Source: Mimachlamys varia (lineage: Eukaryota > Mollusca > Bivalvia > Pectinida > Pectinidae). From it: a stretch of DNA of 64,000 bases. The notes below the pieces were generated by a model. The model searched no databases. It was not told the DNA's origin and saw only the letters and a list, made by a program, of their open reading frames with translations. Both the position numbers and the translations under genes were made by a program. Where the stretch lies: contig OX392538.1 in assembly GCA_947623455.1 (NCBI GenBank), forward strand, positions 29,697,001 to 29,761,000. The letters run 5' to 3'. Below, piece after piece: positions 1-15,300 of this stretch. How positions within the stretch are numbered: position 1 is the first letter of the stretch; the number at the start of each line of letters is the position of its first letter.

Positions 1-1
1 A

Positions 2-310
2 TCTTAGCAATGTGAAATTTTCATATTTTATTTGTAGGAATATTAGGTGACTGGGAATCAAATGTATACAAATGATGGGGCTGACACACAAGGGGCCTGA
101 GGGGCGGGGCCAAAAAGGATCCATATCGATAATACTTACATCATCGACTTCTTCTCTTGATCTAAGCAATGTGAAACATTCATATTTTAGTTGTGGCATC
201 CCTAGGTGGCTGGGATTGACTGGGATTCAAATTTATATAAATGATGGGGCTGATCTCCCCAGGGACCTGAGGGGCGGGGAGAAAGGGGTCCAGTTGGCAA
301 TAGTGATGTA
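2..310. repeat. Two tandem copies of a ~159-bp repeat
   Basis: Two imperfect head-to-tail copies begin at 2 and 161. Both share a start like TCTTAGCAATGTGAAA, a central ATGATGGGGCTGA and a GC-rich CCTGAGGGGCGGGG segment. No coding signal is seen. An ORF across part of it is not conserved between the copies. It looks like dispersed intergenic repeat sequence of the kind common in bivalve genomes. Confidence 0.75.
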
Positions 311-312
311 AC

Positions 313-870
313 TTGTGACTTGACCCCAAGGTTTGCCTCGCCCTTACAGACGTGACTCTTGAGTCATAACTTTTAAATGGTTGAGATCACCAACCCAAAA
401 CTATATACACAATTGCAGAGCATAAAAAGACGATCACAAATATGATTTTAGATTTGACCCCGGGGGTCTGCCATTTCCTTGCAAACTTGACTCTTGAGTC
501 ATAACTTTTAAACGGTTGAGATCCCCACCCCAAAACTATAAATACAATCGCTGAGCAAAAAGAGACAATAACAAATATGATTTTAGATTTGATCCAAGGG
601 TCTGCCACGCCTTTACAGACTTAACTCTTAAGTCATAACTTTTAAAAGGTTGACATCCCCACCCAAAATATATATATACAATTGATTTGCATTAAGGGAT
701 GATCAAAATAATCATGTTAGATTTAACCTCAGTTTCTGCCAAGCCCTTGCAGTCTTGACTCCTAAGTCATAACACCTCACAAAAATTGATTTCAGATTTG
801 ATCCTAGCGTTTGCCACACCCTTTGAGGACTTCCCGACACAAAACACGTCAATTGCTGGGCATAAAGAGG
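313..870. repeat. ~134-bp tandem repeat, about four copies
   Basis: The motif GACTCTTGAGTCATAACTTT recurs at about 354, 489, 622 and 757, spaced 133-135 bp apart. It is preceded each time by a TTGACCCC...GTCTGCCA-like segment and followed by a GGTTGAGATCCCCACCC-like segment. The last copy decays near 800-870. No gene is recognised here or in the following 870-1058, where only a bivalve-type repeat tail (about 1018-1058) stands out. Confidence 0.75.
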
Positions 871-1298
871 GCATAATTAATATGAAACAATTTCAAATGA
901 ATTTCCTTTTAATGCTCTTTAGAATCAGAAAGCTAAGATTATATTAAGGGCAATATTGTGGCAGATCCCACTCTGGAAAAGTTTATGGTTTTTAACTTAA
1001 ACATAACGTTTTGGTGCATGAAAGCCAGGTGAGCGATACAGGTCCTCTGGGCATCTTGTTATTATCAGAATAAGCTGTAGCGATGTTAAAATATTTTCGG
1101 ATATAGTGAACATTCATTTCTATCTCATAGAAGAATACTCAAATATCTGTTTATAAAATTATCATCATTTCCTAAATGAAAGTGAGGGCACGAACAATTT
1201 TCTCACTTTGCCATTCGTCAAAAAGAGAAAAAGGGCTTATATTTTCTTAACCGATAGTAGAGCTCCATACACATACTATCATTTATTTGAATTCACAG

Positions 1299-3347
1299 AA
1301 ACGACATCTGCCACAACCGAAGAAGCAACGACAACGACGCCAGGTACTTTTCCCATTTTAGAATATGTTTGTACTACACGTAGTGAACATTTTGTATACT
1401 TCACGAAATCCCCGAAAATCCTAGTCGTCTGTAACTTGAAATGGAACTTAATAACGTTTGTTTTATTAAATGACGTTGTTTTGTTTTTCACAATTGGTCA
1501 CGTATTGAAAATAACAAAGACGGACCGATACCAAGCGTGTATATATAATCCCATTGGTACAATGTGTACCCACATCGGGGTCTGTCTGTCTTGTGTGACA
1601 ATGGGAATATGCCGGTTTTAATTTCAATTACTACAATAACAAAGCCAATTTATATGTATGGTATATATTCTTTGAACATAGATCGTGTGTAAAATTGCAT
1701 CGAACGTGCTTATGTATATCCATTGATCGTTTCACATTGGTCTGTTTTCAAACAGCAACAAATCGTTGAAACGAAAATGTATTCCCTGATGATGCAACAA
1801 AAAAACTGCACAATTTAGTACGAGGTTTTCAATAAATAGTCAGCAGAGAAAGGTTCAAGGGAAATACACGACATACAGTTGAAACGTTTTAAAAATATGT
1901 AATGAAAGCAGTGCGTTATTACTGTTATCTGAAAAATATCCAACTGCGTAAGAAAAATAACTAACCGATACTCGATCTCCTTAAATAGTTAGGAACTTAA
2001 TTGCTTTTATTATTTTAACAGCTGATTACATGGATATTTATGGGTTGTTCTACTCGATTTAAAGTTCTTTTTTGAAATCCCAAAGAATAATATATAATTA
2101 TATGTTGATGCTAAACTGCCTATTTGTATTAATTGATTAAATTTGTATTTATTTGTTTCACAGTGATTTCCACAACTGCCTCCCCCACGCAAACAACGGT
2201 TCCTTCTCCAACTACAACACTTGTTTGCCCGTTGGAAGATATCATGGAGGCTACCGATTTATTTCCAAAGATTCCATTTACCATATTGACCAAAGGCACA
2301 GATGGCAAGACGAATAATATGACCGTTGACGTCACCCCAGAAACCCCGACATTAGCAATACCCGTTACAGCCACAACAACAGAGATCATAATCGAAATAA
2401 ACCCACAAGCTGCTACGTCAGCGGTCGGTTCGACGACACCTGTATCGCCTATGTATACGGTGCCTTTCGCATTAGAGAAGATAGCGTTAGGGTTTTCAGG
2501 TGTGAACACACCAGATAATGTAACCATAAAGGTCAATGACGATGATGAGGAAACCCCGTCAAAACAAGTGGTACGTAGCTGTTTAGAAATGCAAAAAACA
2601 TATTTAAGAGCATTTATAACTATTTTACAATTTCCTAACTGCAGTCATTTAAGCAATGAATGTTTTAGCAAATGTTGTTACAGTCCTATAACAGACATTG
2701 CTATTGATGACAAACCAAATAAAGCCCGGTAGGGCTTTATGTTAGTTTGTCAGCAATAGCAATGTGTGTTATAGGACTGTAGCAATATTCGCTAAAATGT
2801 TCATTACTTATATTAACATTTTGATAGAATAATTGTGCTTTATTTAATTTCTTTGGACCGATTTTGAACAGCAAATCAAGTGAAGACAACAATGAAATTG
2901 ATGACGTCACAATAGAGATTGATGACGTCACAATAGCAACTGCTGTTATAGTCGCAGGCACTGGGTGTTATAGGCGTATGGCAGCAACTGCCTCTTAGCT
3001 TTGTGTCAATGGGAAATTACAGAGAAAATGTAAATATACGCCTAAAAGAAAAAGAAAAACATGTAGAAGTTCCAATGGTATACGGACTTTTTATTGCGTC
3101 TGTTGCCTTTAACCTTGGCCTGAAATCGAAATCGTTTAAACACATACAATATGCTTGTGTTGTCAGCCTGTGGAACAGAGCACGAATGGGAGTCCGCCGG
3201 ACATAGTTACAAGCTGGTCCTCTGCAAAACCACAAAACAATGTTCAGACTATAAAGATTACGATCCAAGTTTCACCAGAAAATATACCACAGGGAGAGAC
3301 AGAGGATTTAGTGATAAAGATAGACCTTAAACTTTGCATCAAACCAA
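1299..3347 (+). CDS. Unit 1 exons C1, A1, B1 (long-type unit)
   Basis: Exons are C1 1299-1343, A1 2164-2570 and B1 3167-3347. C1 is 45 nt, one Thr codon shorter than later copies, and ends in Pro. A1 starts with a split Val codon, has the VCPLED context, lacks the NAT sequon of later units (MEATDL), and has NMT and NVT sequons instead. B1 reads ENIPQGE and LKLCIKP where later units read EDIPEGE and LELCVKP. The C-A intron is 820 bp and the A-B intron 596 bp, both longer than in later units. Confidence 0.8.
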
Positions 3348-6300
3348 GTACGTATTCGTTCAAAAAGAACACAATGAACATAGATTTTAAAGGTGGTCCG
3401 AATGTATGAAAAACATGTCTGTGTTTTCAAATGTTGAAGATACAAATCAAGAGATCCGCGAATGTTTTGTGAATGAAGATTTCCAATTTCAAGTCAGACA
3501 TTTAAAACTAGTTATCTACTTATTATATACAAAAAATCGTCGCATTACGATAGATATAAATGAGCACAATGTAAGACATAGTATGCTCCTGTCTTAGTTA
3601 TCATACTGTTTTATTATCACAATAAGCTTTAGCGATGTAAGAATATTTCCTGATATTCACAATTTGTTTAATACTGACCATTCATTTCTATCTCATAGAA
3701 GAATACTCAAATATCTGTTTATAAAACGATCATCATTTCCTAAAGTGAAAGTGCGGGCACGAACAATTTTCTCACTTTGCCATACGTCAAAAAGAGAAAA
3801 AGAGGTTATATTTTCTCAAGCGATAGTAGAGCTCTATACACATACTGTCATTTATTTGAATTCACAGAAACGACATCTGCCACAACCGAAGAAGCAACGA
3901 CAACGACGCCAGGTACTTTTCCCATTTTAGAATATGTTTGTACTACACGTAGTGAACATTTTGTATACTTCACGAAATCCCCGAAAATCCTAGTCGTCTG
4001 TAACTTGAAATGGAACTTCATAACGTTTGTTTTATTAAATGACGTTGTTTTGTTTTTCACAATTGGTCACGTATTGAAAATAACAAAGACGGACCGATAC
4101 CAAGCGTGTATATATAATCCCATTGGTACAATGTGTACCCACATCGGGGTCTGTCTGTCTTGTGTGACAATGGGAATATGCCGGTTTTAATTTCAATTAC
4201 TACAATAACAAAGCCAATTTATATGTATGGTATATATTCTTTGAACATAGATCGTGTGTAAAATTGCATCGAACGTGCTTATGTATATCCATTGATCGTT
4301 TCACATTGGTCTGTTTTCAAACAGCAACAAATCGTTGAAACGAAAATGTATTCCCTGATGATGCAACAAAAAAACTGCACAATTTAGTACGAGGTTTTCA
4401 ATAAATAGTCAGCAGAGAAAGGTTCAAGGGAAATACACGACATACAGTTGAAACGTTTTAAAAATATGTAATGAAAGCAGTGCGTTATTACTGTTATCTG
4501 AAAAATATCCAACTGCGTAAGAAAAATAACTAACCGATACTCGATCTCCTTAAATAGTTAGGAACTTAATTGCTTTTATTATTTTAACAGCTGATTACAT
4601 GGATATTTATGGGTTGTTCTACTCGATTTAAAGTTCTTTTCTGAAATCCCAAAGAATAATATATAATTATATGTTGATGCTAAACTGCCTATTTGTATTA
4701 ATTGATTAAATTTGTATTTATTTGTTTCACAGTGATTTCCACAACTGCCTCCCCCACGCAAACAACGGTTCCTTCTCCAACTACAACACTTGTTTGCCCG
4801 TTGGAAGATATCATGGAGGCTACCGATTTATTTCCAAAGATTCCATTTACCATATTGACCAAAGGCACAGATGGCAAGACGAATAATATGACCGTTGACG
4901 TCACCCCAGAAACCCCGACATTAGCAATACCCGTTACAGCCACAACAACAGAGATCATAATCGAAATAAACCCACAAGCTGCTACGTCAGCGGTCGGTTC
5001 GACGACACCTGTATCGCCTATGTATACGGTGCCTTTCGCATTAGAGAAGATAGCGTTAGGGTTTTCAGGTGTGAACACACCAGATAATGTAACCATAAAG
5101 GTCAATGACGATGATGAGGAAACCCCGTCAAAACAAGTGGTACGTAGCTGTTTAGAAATGCAAAAAACATATTTAAGAGCATTTATAACTATTTTACAAT
5201 TTCCTAACTGCAGTCATTTAAGCAATGAATGTTTTAGCAAATGTTGTTACAGTCCTATAACAGACATTGCTATTGATGACAAACCAAATAAAGCCCGGTA
5301 GGGCTTTATGTTAGTTTGTCAGCAATAGCAATGTGTGTTATAGGACTGTAGCAATATTCGCTAAAATGTTCATTACTTATATTAACATTTTGATAGAATA
5401 ATTGTGCTTTATTTAATTTCTTTGGACCGATTTTGAACAGCAAATCAAGTGAAGACAACAATGAAATTGATGACGTCACAATAGAGATTGATGACGTCAC
5501 AATAGCAACTGCTGTTATAGTCGCAGGCACTGGGTGTTATAGGCGTATGGCAGCAACTGCCTCTTAGCTTTGTGTCAATGGGAAATTACAGAGAAAATGT
5601 AAATATACGCCTAAAAGAAAAAGAAAAACATGTAGAAGTTCCAATGGTATACGGACTTTTTATTGCGTCTGTTGCCTTTAACCTTGGCCTGAAATCGAAA
5701 TCGTTTAAACACATACAATATGCTTGTGTTGTCAGCCTGTGGAACAGAGCACGAATGGGAGTCCGCCGGACATAGTTACAAGCTGGTCCTCTGCAAAACC
5801 ACAAAACAATGTTCAGACTATAAAGATTACAATCCAAGTTTCACCAGAAAATATACCACAGGGAGAGACAGAGGATTTAGTGATAAAGATAGACCTTAAA
5901 CTTTGCATCAAACCAAGTACGTATTCGTTCAAAAAGAACACAATGAACATAGATTTTAAAGGTGGTCCGAATGTATGAAAAACATGTCTGTGTTTTCAAA
6001 TGTTGAAGATACAAATCAAGAGATCCGCGAATGTTTTGTGAATGAAGATTTCCAATTTCAAGTCAGACATTTAAAACTAGTTATCTACTTATTATATACA
6101 AAAAATCGTCGCATTACGATAGATATAAATGAGCACAATGTAAGACATAGTATGCTCCTGTCTTAGTTATCATACTGTTTTATTATCACAATAAGCTTTA
6201 GCGATGTAAGAATATTTCCTGATATTCACAATTTGTTTAATACTGACCATTCATTTCTATCTCATAGAAGAATACTCAAATATCTGTTTATAAAACGATC

Positions 6301-9300
6301 ATCATTTCCTAAAGTGAAAGTGCGGGCACGAACAATTTTCTCACTTTGCCATACGTCAAAAAGAGAAAAAGAGGTTATATTTTCTCAAGCGATAGTAGAG
6401 CTCTATACACATACTGTCATTTATTTGAATTCACAGAAACGACAACATCTGCCACAACCGAAGAAGCAACGACAACGACGCCAGGTACTTTTCCCATTTT
6501 AGAATATTTTTGTACTACACGTAGTGAACATTCTGTATACTTCACGAAATCCCCGAAAATCCTAGTCGTCTGTAACTTGAAATGGAACTTCATAACGTTT
6601 GTTTTATTAAATGACGTTGTTTTGTTTTTCACAATTGGTCACGTATTGAGAATAACAAAGACGGACCGATACCAAGCGTGTATATATAATCCCATTGGTA
6701 CAATGTGTACCCACATCGGGGTCTGTCTGTCTTGGGTAACAATGGGAATATGCCAGGTTTAATTTCAGTTATTACAATAAAAAAGCCAATTGCTTTTATT
6801 ATTTTAACAGCTGTTTACATGGATATTAATAGGGTTTTCTACTCGATTTAAAGTTCTTTTATTTTTGGAAATTCACCAAAAAATCTATGTAATTATATGT
6901 TTATGCTAAAATGCCTATTTGTATTAATTGATTAAATTTGTGTTTATTTGTTTCACAGAGATTTCCACAACTGCTTCCCCTACGCAAACAACGGTTCCTT
7001 CTCCAACTACAACACTTGTTTGCCCGTTGGAAGATATTATGAATGCTACCGATTTATTTCCAAATATTCCATTTACCATATTGACCAAAGGCACAGATGG
7101 CAAGACGAATACTATGACCGTTGACTTCAACTCAGAAACTCCAACAGTAGCTATACCCGTTACAGCCACAACAACAGAGATCATAATCGAAATAAATCCA
7201 CAAGCTGCTACGTCAGCGGTCGGTTCGACGACAACTATATCACCTATGAATACGGCGCCATTTGCATTAGAGATGATAGCGTTAGGGTTTCCAGTTGGGG
7301 ACTCACCAGATAGTGTTACCATAACGGTCAATGACGATGATGAGGAAACCCCGTCAAAACAAGTGGTACGTAGCTGTTTAGAAATGCAAAAACATATTTA
7401 AGAGCATTTATAACCATTTTACAATTTCTTACCCGCAGTCATACGCTTAAAACAAAAAGAATAACATGTAGAAGTTCCATTTGTATACGGACTTTTAATT
7501 GCGTCTGTTGCCTTTAACCTTGGCATGAAATCGAAATCATTTAAACACATACATAATGCTTGTGTTGTCAGCCTCTGGAACAGAGCACGAACGGGAGTCC
7601 ACCGGACATATCTACAAGCTGGGCCTCTGAAAAACCACAAAACAATGTTCAGACTATAAAGATTACAATCCAAGTTTCACCAGAAGATATACCAGAGGGA
7701 GAGACAGAGGATTTAGTGATAAAGATAGACCTTGAACTTTGCGTCAAACCAAGTACGTATGCGTTCAAAAAGAACACAATGAACATAGTTTTTAAAGTTT
7801 GTCCGAATGTATGGAAAACATGTCTGTGTTTTCAAATGTTTAAGATACAAATCAAGAGATCCGCGAATGTTTTGTGAATGAAGATTTCCAATTTTAAAAC
7901 TAGTTATCTACTTCTTATCATGTACAAAAAAACCCGTCGCATTACGATAGATATAAATGTGCACAATTTAAGACATAGTATGCACCTGTCTTAGTTAACT
8001 TACTGTTTTATTATCACAATAAGCTTTAGCGATTTAAGAATATTTCCTGATATTCACAATTTGTTTAATAGTGACCATTCATTTCTATCTCATTGAAGAA
8101 TACTCAAATATCTGTTTATAAAACGATCATCATTTCCTAAAGTGAAAGTGAGGGTACGAACAATTTTCTCACTTTGCCATTCGTCAAAAAGAGAAAAAGA
8201 AGTTATATTTTCTCAAGCGATAGTAGAGCTCTATACACATACTATCATTTATGTGAATTCACAGAGACGACAACATCTGCCACAACCGAAGAAGCAACGA
8301 CAACGACGTCAGGTACTTTTCCCATTTTAGAATATTTTTGTACTACCCGTAGTGAACATTCTGTATACTTTACTAAATCCCCGCAAAATCTTAGTCGTCT
8401 GTAACTTGAAATGAAACATATTAACGTATTTTTTATTAAATGACGTGTTTTTTTTCACAATTGGTAACGTATTGAGAATAACAAAGACGGAACGATACCA
8501 AGCATGTATATATACTCCCATTGGTACAATGTGTACCCACATCGGGGTCTGTCTGTCTTGGGTAACAATGGGAATATGCCAGGTTTAATTTCAGTTATTA
8601 CAATAAAAAAGCCAATTGCTTTTATTATTTTAACAGCTGTTTACATGGATATTAATGGGGTTTTCTACTCGATTTAAAGTTCTTTTATTTTTGGAAATTC
8701 ACCAAAAAATCTATGTAATTATATGTTTATGCTAAAATGCCTATTTGTATTAATTGATTAAATTTGTGTTTATTTGTTTCACAGAGATTTCCACAACTGC
8801 ATCCCCTACGCAAACAACGGTTCCTTCTCCAACTACAACACTTGAATGCGCGTTGGAAGATATTATGAATGCTACCGATTTATTTCCAAATATTCCATTT
8901 ACCATATTGACCAAAGGCACAGATGGCAAGACGAATACTATGACCGTTGACTTCAACTCAGAAACTCCAACAGTAGCTATACCCGTTACAGCCACAACAA
9001 CAGAGATCATAATCGAAATAAATCCACAAGCTGCTACGTCAGCGGTCGGTTCGACGACAACTATATCACCTATGAATACGGCGCCATTTGCATTAGAGAT
9101 GATAGCGTTAGGGTTTCCAGTTGGGGACTCACCAGATAGTGTTACCATAACGGTCAATGACGATGATGAGGAAACCCCGTCAAAACAAGTGGTACGTAGC
9201 TGTTTAGAAATGCAAAAACATATTTAAGAGCATTTATAACCATTTTACAATTTCTTACCCGCAGTCATACGCTTAAAACAAAAAGAATAACATGTAGAAG

Positions 9301-12300
9301 TTCCATTTGTATACGGACTTTTAATTGCGTCTGTTGCCTTTAACCTTGGCATGAAATCGAAATCATTTAAACACATATATAATGCTTGTGTTGTCAGCCT
9401 CTGGAACAGAGCACGAACGGGAGTCCACCGGACATATCTACAAGCTGGGCCTCTGAAAAACCACAAAACAATGTTCAGACTATAAAGATTACAATCCAAG
9501 TTTCACCAGAAGATATACCAGAGGGAGAGACAGAGGATTTAGTGATAAAGATAGACCTTGAACTTTGCGTCAAACCAAGTACGTATGCGTTCAAAAAGAA
9601 CACAATGAACATAGTTTTTAAAGTTTGTCCGAATGTATGGAAAACATGTCTGTGTTTTCAAATGTTTAAGATACAAATCAAGAGATCCGCGAATGTTTTG
9701 TGAATGAAGATTTCCAATTTTAAAACTAGTTATCTACTTCTTATCATGTACAAAAAAACCCGTCGCATTACGATAGATATAAATGTGCACAATTTAAGAC
9801 ATAGTATGCACCTGTCTTAGTTAACTTACTGTTTTATTATCACAATAAGCTTTAGCGATTTAAGAATATTTCCTGATATTCACAATTTGTTTAATAGTGA
9901 CCATTCATTTCTATCTCATTGAAGAATACTCAAATATCTGTTTATAAAACGATCATCATTTCCTAAAGTGAAAGTGAGGGTACGAACAATTTTCTCACTT
10001 TGCCATTCGTCAAAAAGAGAAAAAGAAGTTATATTTTCTCAAGCGATAGTAGAGCTCTATACACATACTATCATTTATGTGAATTCACAGAGACGACAAC
10101 ATCTGCCACAACCGAAGAAGCAACGACAACGACGTCAGGTACTTTTCCCATTTTAGAATATTTTTGTACTACCCGTAGTGAACATTCTGTATACTTTACT
10201 AAATCCCCGCAAAATCTTAGTCGTCTGTAACTTGAAATGAAACATATTAACGTATTTTTTATTAAATGACGTGTTTTTTTTCACAATTGGTAACGTATTG
10301 AGAATAACAAAGACGGACCGATACCAAGCATGTATATAAATTCCCATTGGTACAATGTGTACCCACATCGGGGTCTGTCTGTCTTGGGTAACAATGGGAA
10401 TATGCCAGGTTTAATTTCAGTTATTACAATAAAAAAGCCAATTGCTTTTATTATTTTAACAGCTGTTTACATGGATATTAATGGGGTTTTCTACTCGATT
10501 TAAAGTTCTTTTATTTTTGGAAATTCACCAAAAAATCTCTGTAATTATATGTTTATGCTAAAATGCCTATTTGTATTAATTGATTAAATTTGTGTTTATT
10601 TGTTTCACAGAGATTTCCACAACTGCCTCCCCTACGCAAACAACGGTTCCTTCTCCAACTACAACACTTGAATGCGCGTTGGAAGATATTATGAATGCTA
10701 CCGATTTATTTCCAAATATTCCATTTACCATATTGACCAAAGGCACAGATGGCAAGACGAATACTATGACCGTTGACTTCAACTCAGAAACTCCAACAGT
10801 AGCTATACCCGTTACAGCCACAACAACAGAGATCATAATCGAAATAAATCCACAAGCTGCTACGTCAGCGGTCGGTTCGACGACAACTATATCACCTATG
10901 AATACGGCGCCATTTGCATTAGAGATGATAGCGTTAGGGTTTCCAGTTGGGGACTCACCAGATAGTGTTACCATAACGGTCAATGACGATGATGAGGAAA
11001 CCCCGTCAAAACAAGTGGTACGTAGCTGTTTAGAAATGCAAAAACATATTTAAGAGCATTTATAACCATTTTACAATTTCTTACCCGCAGTCATACGCTT
11101 AAAACAAAAAGAATAACATGTAGAAGTTCCATTTGTATACGGACTTTTAATTGCGTCTGTTGCCTTTAACCTTGGCATGAAATCGAAATCATTTAAACAC
11201 ATACATAATGCTTGTGTTGTCAGCCTCTGGAACAGAGCACGAACGGGAGTCCACCGGACATATCTACAAGCTGGGCCTCTGAAAAACCACAAAACAATGT
11301 TCAGACTATAAAGATTACAATCCAAGTTTCACCAGAAGATATACCAGAGGGAGAGACAGAGGATTTAGTGATAAAGATAGACCTTGAACTTTGCGTCAAA
11401 CCAAGTACGTATGCGTTCAAAAAGAACACAATGAACATAGTTTTTAAAGTTTGTCCGAATGTATGGAAAACATGTCTGTGTTTTCAAATGTTTAAGATAC
11501 AAATCAAGAGATCCGCGAATGTTTTGTGAATGAAGATTTCCAATTTTAAAACTAGTTATCTACTTCTTATCATGTACAAAAAAACCCGTCGCATTACGAT
11601 AGATATAAATGTGCACAATTTAAGACATAGTATGCACCTGTCTTAGTTAACTTACTGTTTTATTATCCCATAAGCTTTAGCGATTTAAGAATATTTCCTG
11701 ATATTCACAATTTGTTTAATAGTGACCATTCATTTCTATCTCATTGAAGAATACTCAAATATCTGTTTATAAAACGATCATCATTTCCTAAAGTGAAAGT
11801 GAGGGTACGAACAATTTTCTCACTTTGCCATTCGTCAAAAAGAGAAAAAGAGGTTATATTTTCTCAAGCGATAGTAGAGCTCTATACACATACTATCATT
11901 TATGTGAATTCACAGAGACGACAACATCTGCCACAACCGAAGAAGCAACGACAACGACGTCAGGTACTTTTCCCATTTTAGAATATTTTTGTACTACCCG
12001 TAGTGAACATTCTGTATACTTTACTTAATCCTCGCAAAATCTTAATCGTCTGTAACTTGAAATGAAACATATTAACGTATTTTTTATTAAATGACGTGTT
12101 TTTTTTTCACAATTGGTCACGTATTGAGAATAACAAAGACGGACCGATACCAAGCATGTATATATACTCCCATTGGTACAATGTGTACCCACATCGGGGT
12201 CTGTCTGTCTTGGGTAACAATGGGAATATGCCAGGTTTAATTTCAGTTATTACAATAAAAAAGCCAATTGCTTTTATTATTTTAACAGCTGTTTACATGG

Positions 12301-15300
12301 ATATTAATGGGGTTTTCTACTCGAGTTAAAGTTCTTTTATTTTTGGAAATTCACCAAAAAATCTATGTAATTATATGTTTATGCTAAAATGCCTATTTGT
12401 ATTAATTGATTAAATTTGTGTTTATTTGTTTCACAGAGATTTCCACAACTGCTTCCCCTACGCAAACAACGGTTCCTTCTCCAACTACAACACTTGTTTG
12501 CCCGTTGGAAGATATTATGAATGCTACCGATTTATTTCCAAATATTCCATTTACCATATTGACCAAAGGCACAGATGGCAAGACGAATACTATGACCGTT
12601 GACTTCAACTCAGAAACTCCAACAGTAGCTATACCCGTTACAGCCACAACAACAGAGATCATAATCGAAATAAATCCACAAGCTGCTACGTCAGCGGTCG
12701 GTTCGACGACAACTATATCACCTATGAATACGGCGCCATTTGCATTAGAGATGATAGCGTTAGGGTTTCCAGTTGGGGACTCACCAGATAGTGTTACCAT
12801 AACGGTCAATGACGATGATGAGGAAACCCCGTCAAAACAAGTGGTACGTAGCTGTTTAGAAATGCAAAAACATATTTAAGAGCATTTATAACCATTTTAC
12901 AATTTCTTACCCGCAGTCATACGCTTAAAACAAAAAGAATAACATGTAGAAGTTCCATTTGTATACGGACTTTTAATTGCGTCTGTTGTCTTTAACCTTG
13001 GCATGAAATCGAAATCATTTAAACACATACATAATGCTTGTGTTGTCAGCCTCTGGAACAGAGCACGAACGGGAGTCCACCGGACATATCTACAAGCTGG
13101 GCCTCTGAAAAACCACAAAACAATGTTCAGACTATAAAGATTACAATCCAAGTTTCACCAGAAGATATACCAGAGGGAGAGACAGAGGATTTAGTGATAA
13201 AGATAGACCTTGAACTTTGCGTCAAACCAAGTACGTATGCGTTCAAAAAGAACACAATGAACATAGTTTTTAAAGTTTGTCCGAATGTATGGAAAACATG
13301 TCTGTGTTTTCAAATGTTTAAGATACAAATCAAGAGATCCGCGAATGTTTTGTGAATGAAGATTTCCAATTTTAAAACTAGTTATCTACTTCTTATCATG
13401 TACAAAAAAAACCCGTCGCATTACGATAGATATAAATGTGCACAATTTAAGACATAGTATGCACCTGTCTTAGTTAACTTACTGTTTTATTATCACAATA
13501 AGCTTTAGCGATTTAAGAATATTTCCTGATATTCACAATTTGTTTAATAGTGACCATTCATTTCTATCTCATTGAAGAATACTCAAATATCTGTTTATAA
13601 AACGATCATCATTTCCTAAAGTGAAAGTGAGGGTACGAACAATTTTCTCACTTTGCCATTCGTCAAAAAGAGAAAAAGAGGTTATATTTTCTCAAGCGAT
13701 AGTAGAGCTCTATACACATACTATCATTTATGTGAATTCACAGAGACGACAACATCTGCCACAACCGAAGAAGCAACGACAACGACGCCAGGTACTTTTC
13801 CCATTTTAGAATATTTTTGTACTACCCGTAGTGAACATTCTGTATACTTTACTAAATCCCCGCAAAATCTTAATCGTCTGTAACTTGAAATGAAACATAT
13901 TAACGTATTTTTTATTAAATGACGTGTTTTTTTTCACAATTGGTAACGTATTGAGAATAACAAAGACGGACCGATACCAAGCATGTATATATACTCCCAT
14001 TGGTACAATGTGTACCCACATCGGGGTCTGTCTGTCTTGGGTAACAATGGGAATATGCCAGGTTTAATTTCAGTTATTACAATAAAAAAGCCAATTGCTT
14101 TTATTATTTTAACAGCTGTTTACATGGATATTAATGGGGTTTTCTACTCGAGTTAAAGTTCTTTTATTTTTGGAAATTCACCAAAAAATCTATGTAATTA
14201 TATGTTTATGCTAAAATGCCTATTTGTATTAATTGATTAAATTTGTGTTTATTTGTTTCACAGAGATTTCCACAACTGCTTCCCCTACGCAAACAACGGT
14301 TCCTTCTCCAACTACAACACTTGTTTGCCCGTTGGAAGATATTATGAATGCTACCGATTTATTTCCAAATATTCCATTTACCATATTGACCAAAGGCACA
14401 GATGGCAAGACGAATAATATGACCGTTGACTTCAACTCAGAAACTCCAACAGTAGCTATACCCGTTACAGCCACAACAACAGAGATCATAATCGAAATAA
14501 ATCCACAAGCTGCTACGTCAGCGGTCGGTTCGACGACAACTATATCACCTATGAATACGGCGCCATTTGCATTAGAGATGATAGCGTTAGGGTTTCCAGT
14601 TGGGGACTCACCAGATAGTGTTACCATAACGGTCAATGACGATGATGAGGAAACCCCGTCAAAACAAGTGGTACGTAGCTGTTTAGAAATGCAAAAACAT
14701 ATTTAAGAGCATTTATAACCATTTTACAATTTCTTACCCGCAGTCATACGCTTAAAACAAAAAGAATAACATGTAGAAGTTCCATTTGTATACGGACTTT
14801 TAATTGCGTCTGTTGCCTTTAACCTTGGCATGAAATCGAAATCATTTAAACACATACATAATGCTTGTGTTGTCAGCCTCTGGAACAGAGCACGAACGGG
14901 AGTCCACCGGACATATCTACAAGCTGGGCCTCTGAAAAACCACAAAACAATGTTCAGACTATAAAGATTACAATCCAAGTTTCACCAGAAGATATACCAG
15001 AGGGAGAGACAGAGGATTTAGTGATAAAGATAGACCTTGAACTTTGCGTCAAACCAAGTACGTATGCGTTCAAAAAGAACACAATGAACATAGTTTTTAA
15101 AGTTTGTCCGAATGTATGGAAAACATGTCTGTGTTTTCAAATGTTTAAGATACAAATCAAGAGATCCGCGAATGTTTTGTGAATGAAGATTTCCAATTTT
15201 AAAACTAGTTATCTACTTCTTATCATGTACAAAAAAACCCGTCGCATTACGATAGATATAAATGTGCACAATTTAAGACATAGTATGCACCTGTCTTAGT

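Noticed and set aside
2129..2536. A 135-aa minus-strand ORF recurring opposite every A exon
   Set aside because: It is the antisense shadow of exon A. Its conservation follows from the array, and it has no splice or start context of its own.
7419..7673. An 84-aa minus-strand ORF opposite the A-B intron and exon B in each unit
   Set aside because: It is a shadow ORF spanning intron and exon B with no independent support.
7560..7877. A 105-aa ORF taken as a whole gene around exon B
   Set aside because: Only 7572-7752 is exonic. The ends run through the acceptor and the GTACGT donor, and the apparent start is not ATG.
8142..8404. ORFs reading through exon C into its flanks (KREKEVIFSQ and MPFVKKRKR forms)
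   Set aside because: They cross the acceptor and donor of exon C and are broken by point changes in some units (6, 15, 20, 21, 23, 24) that leave exon C intact.
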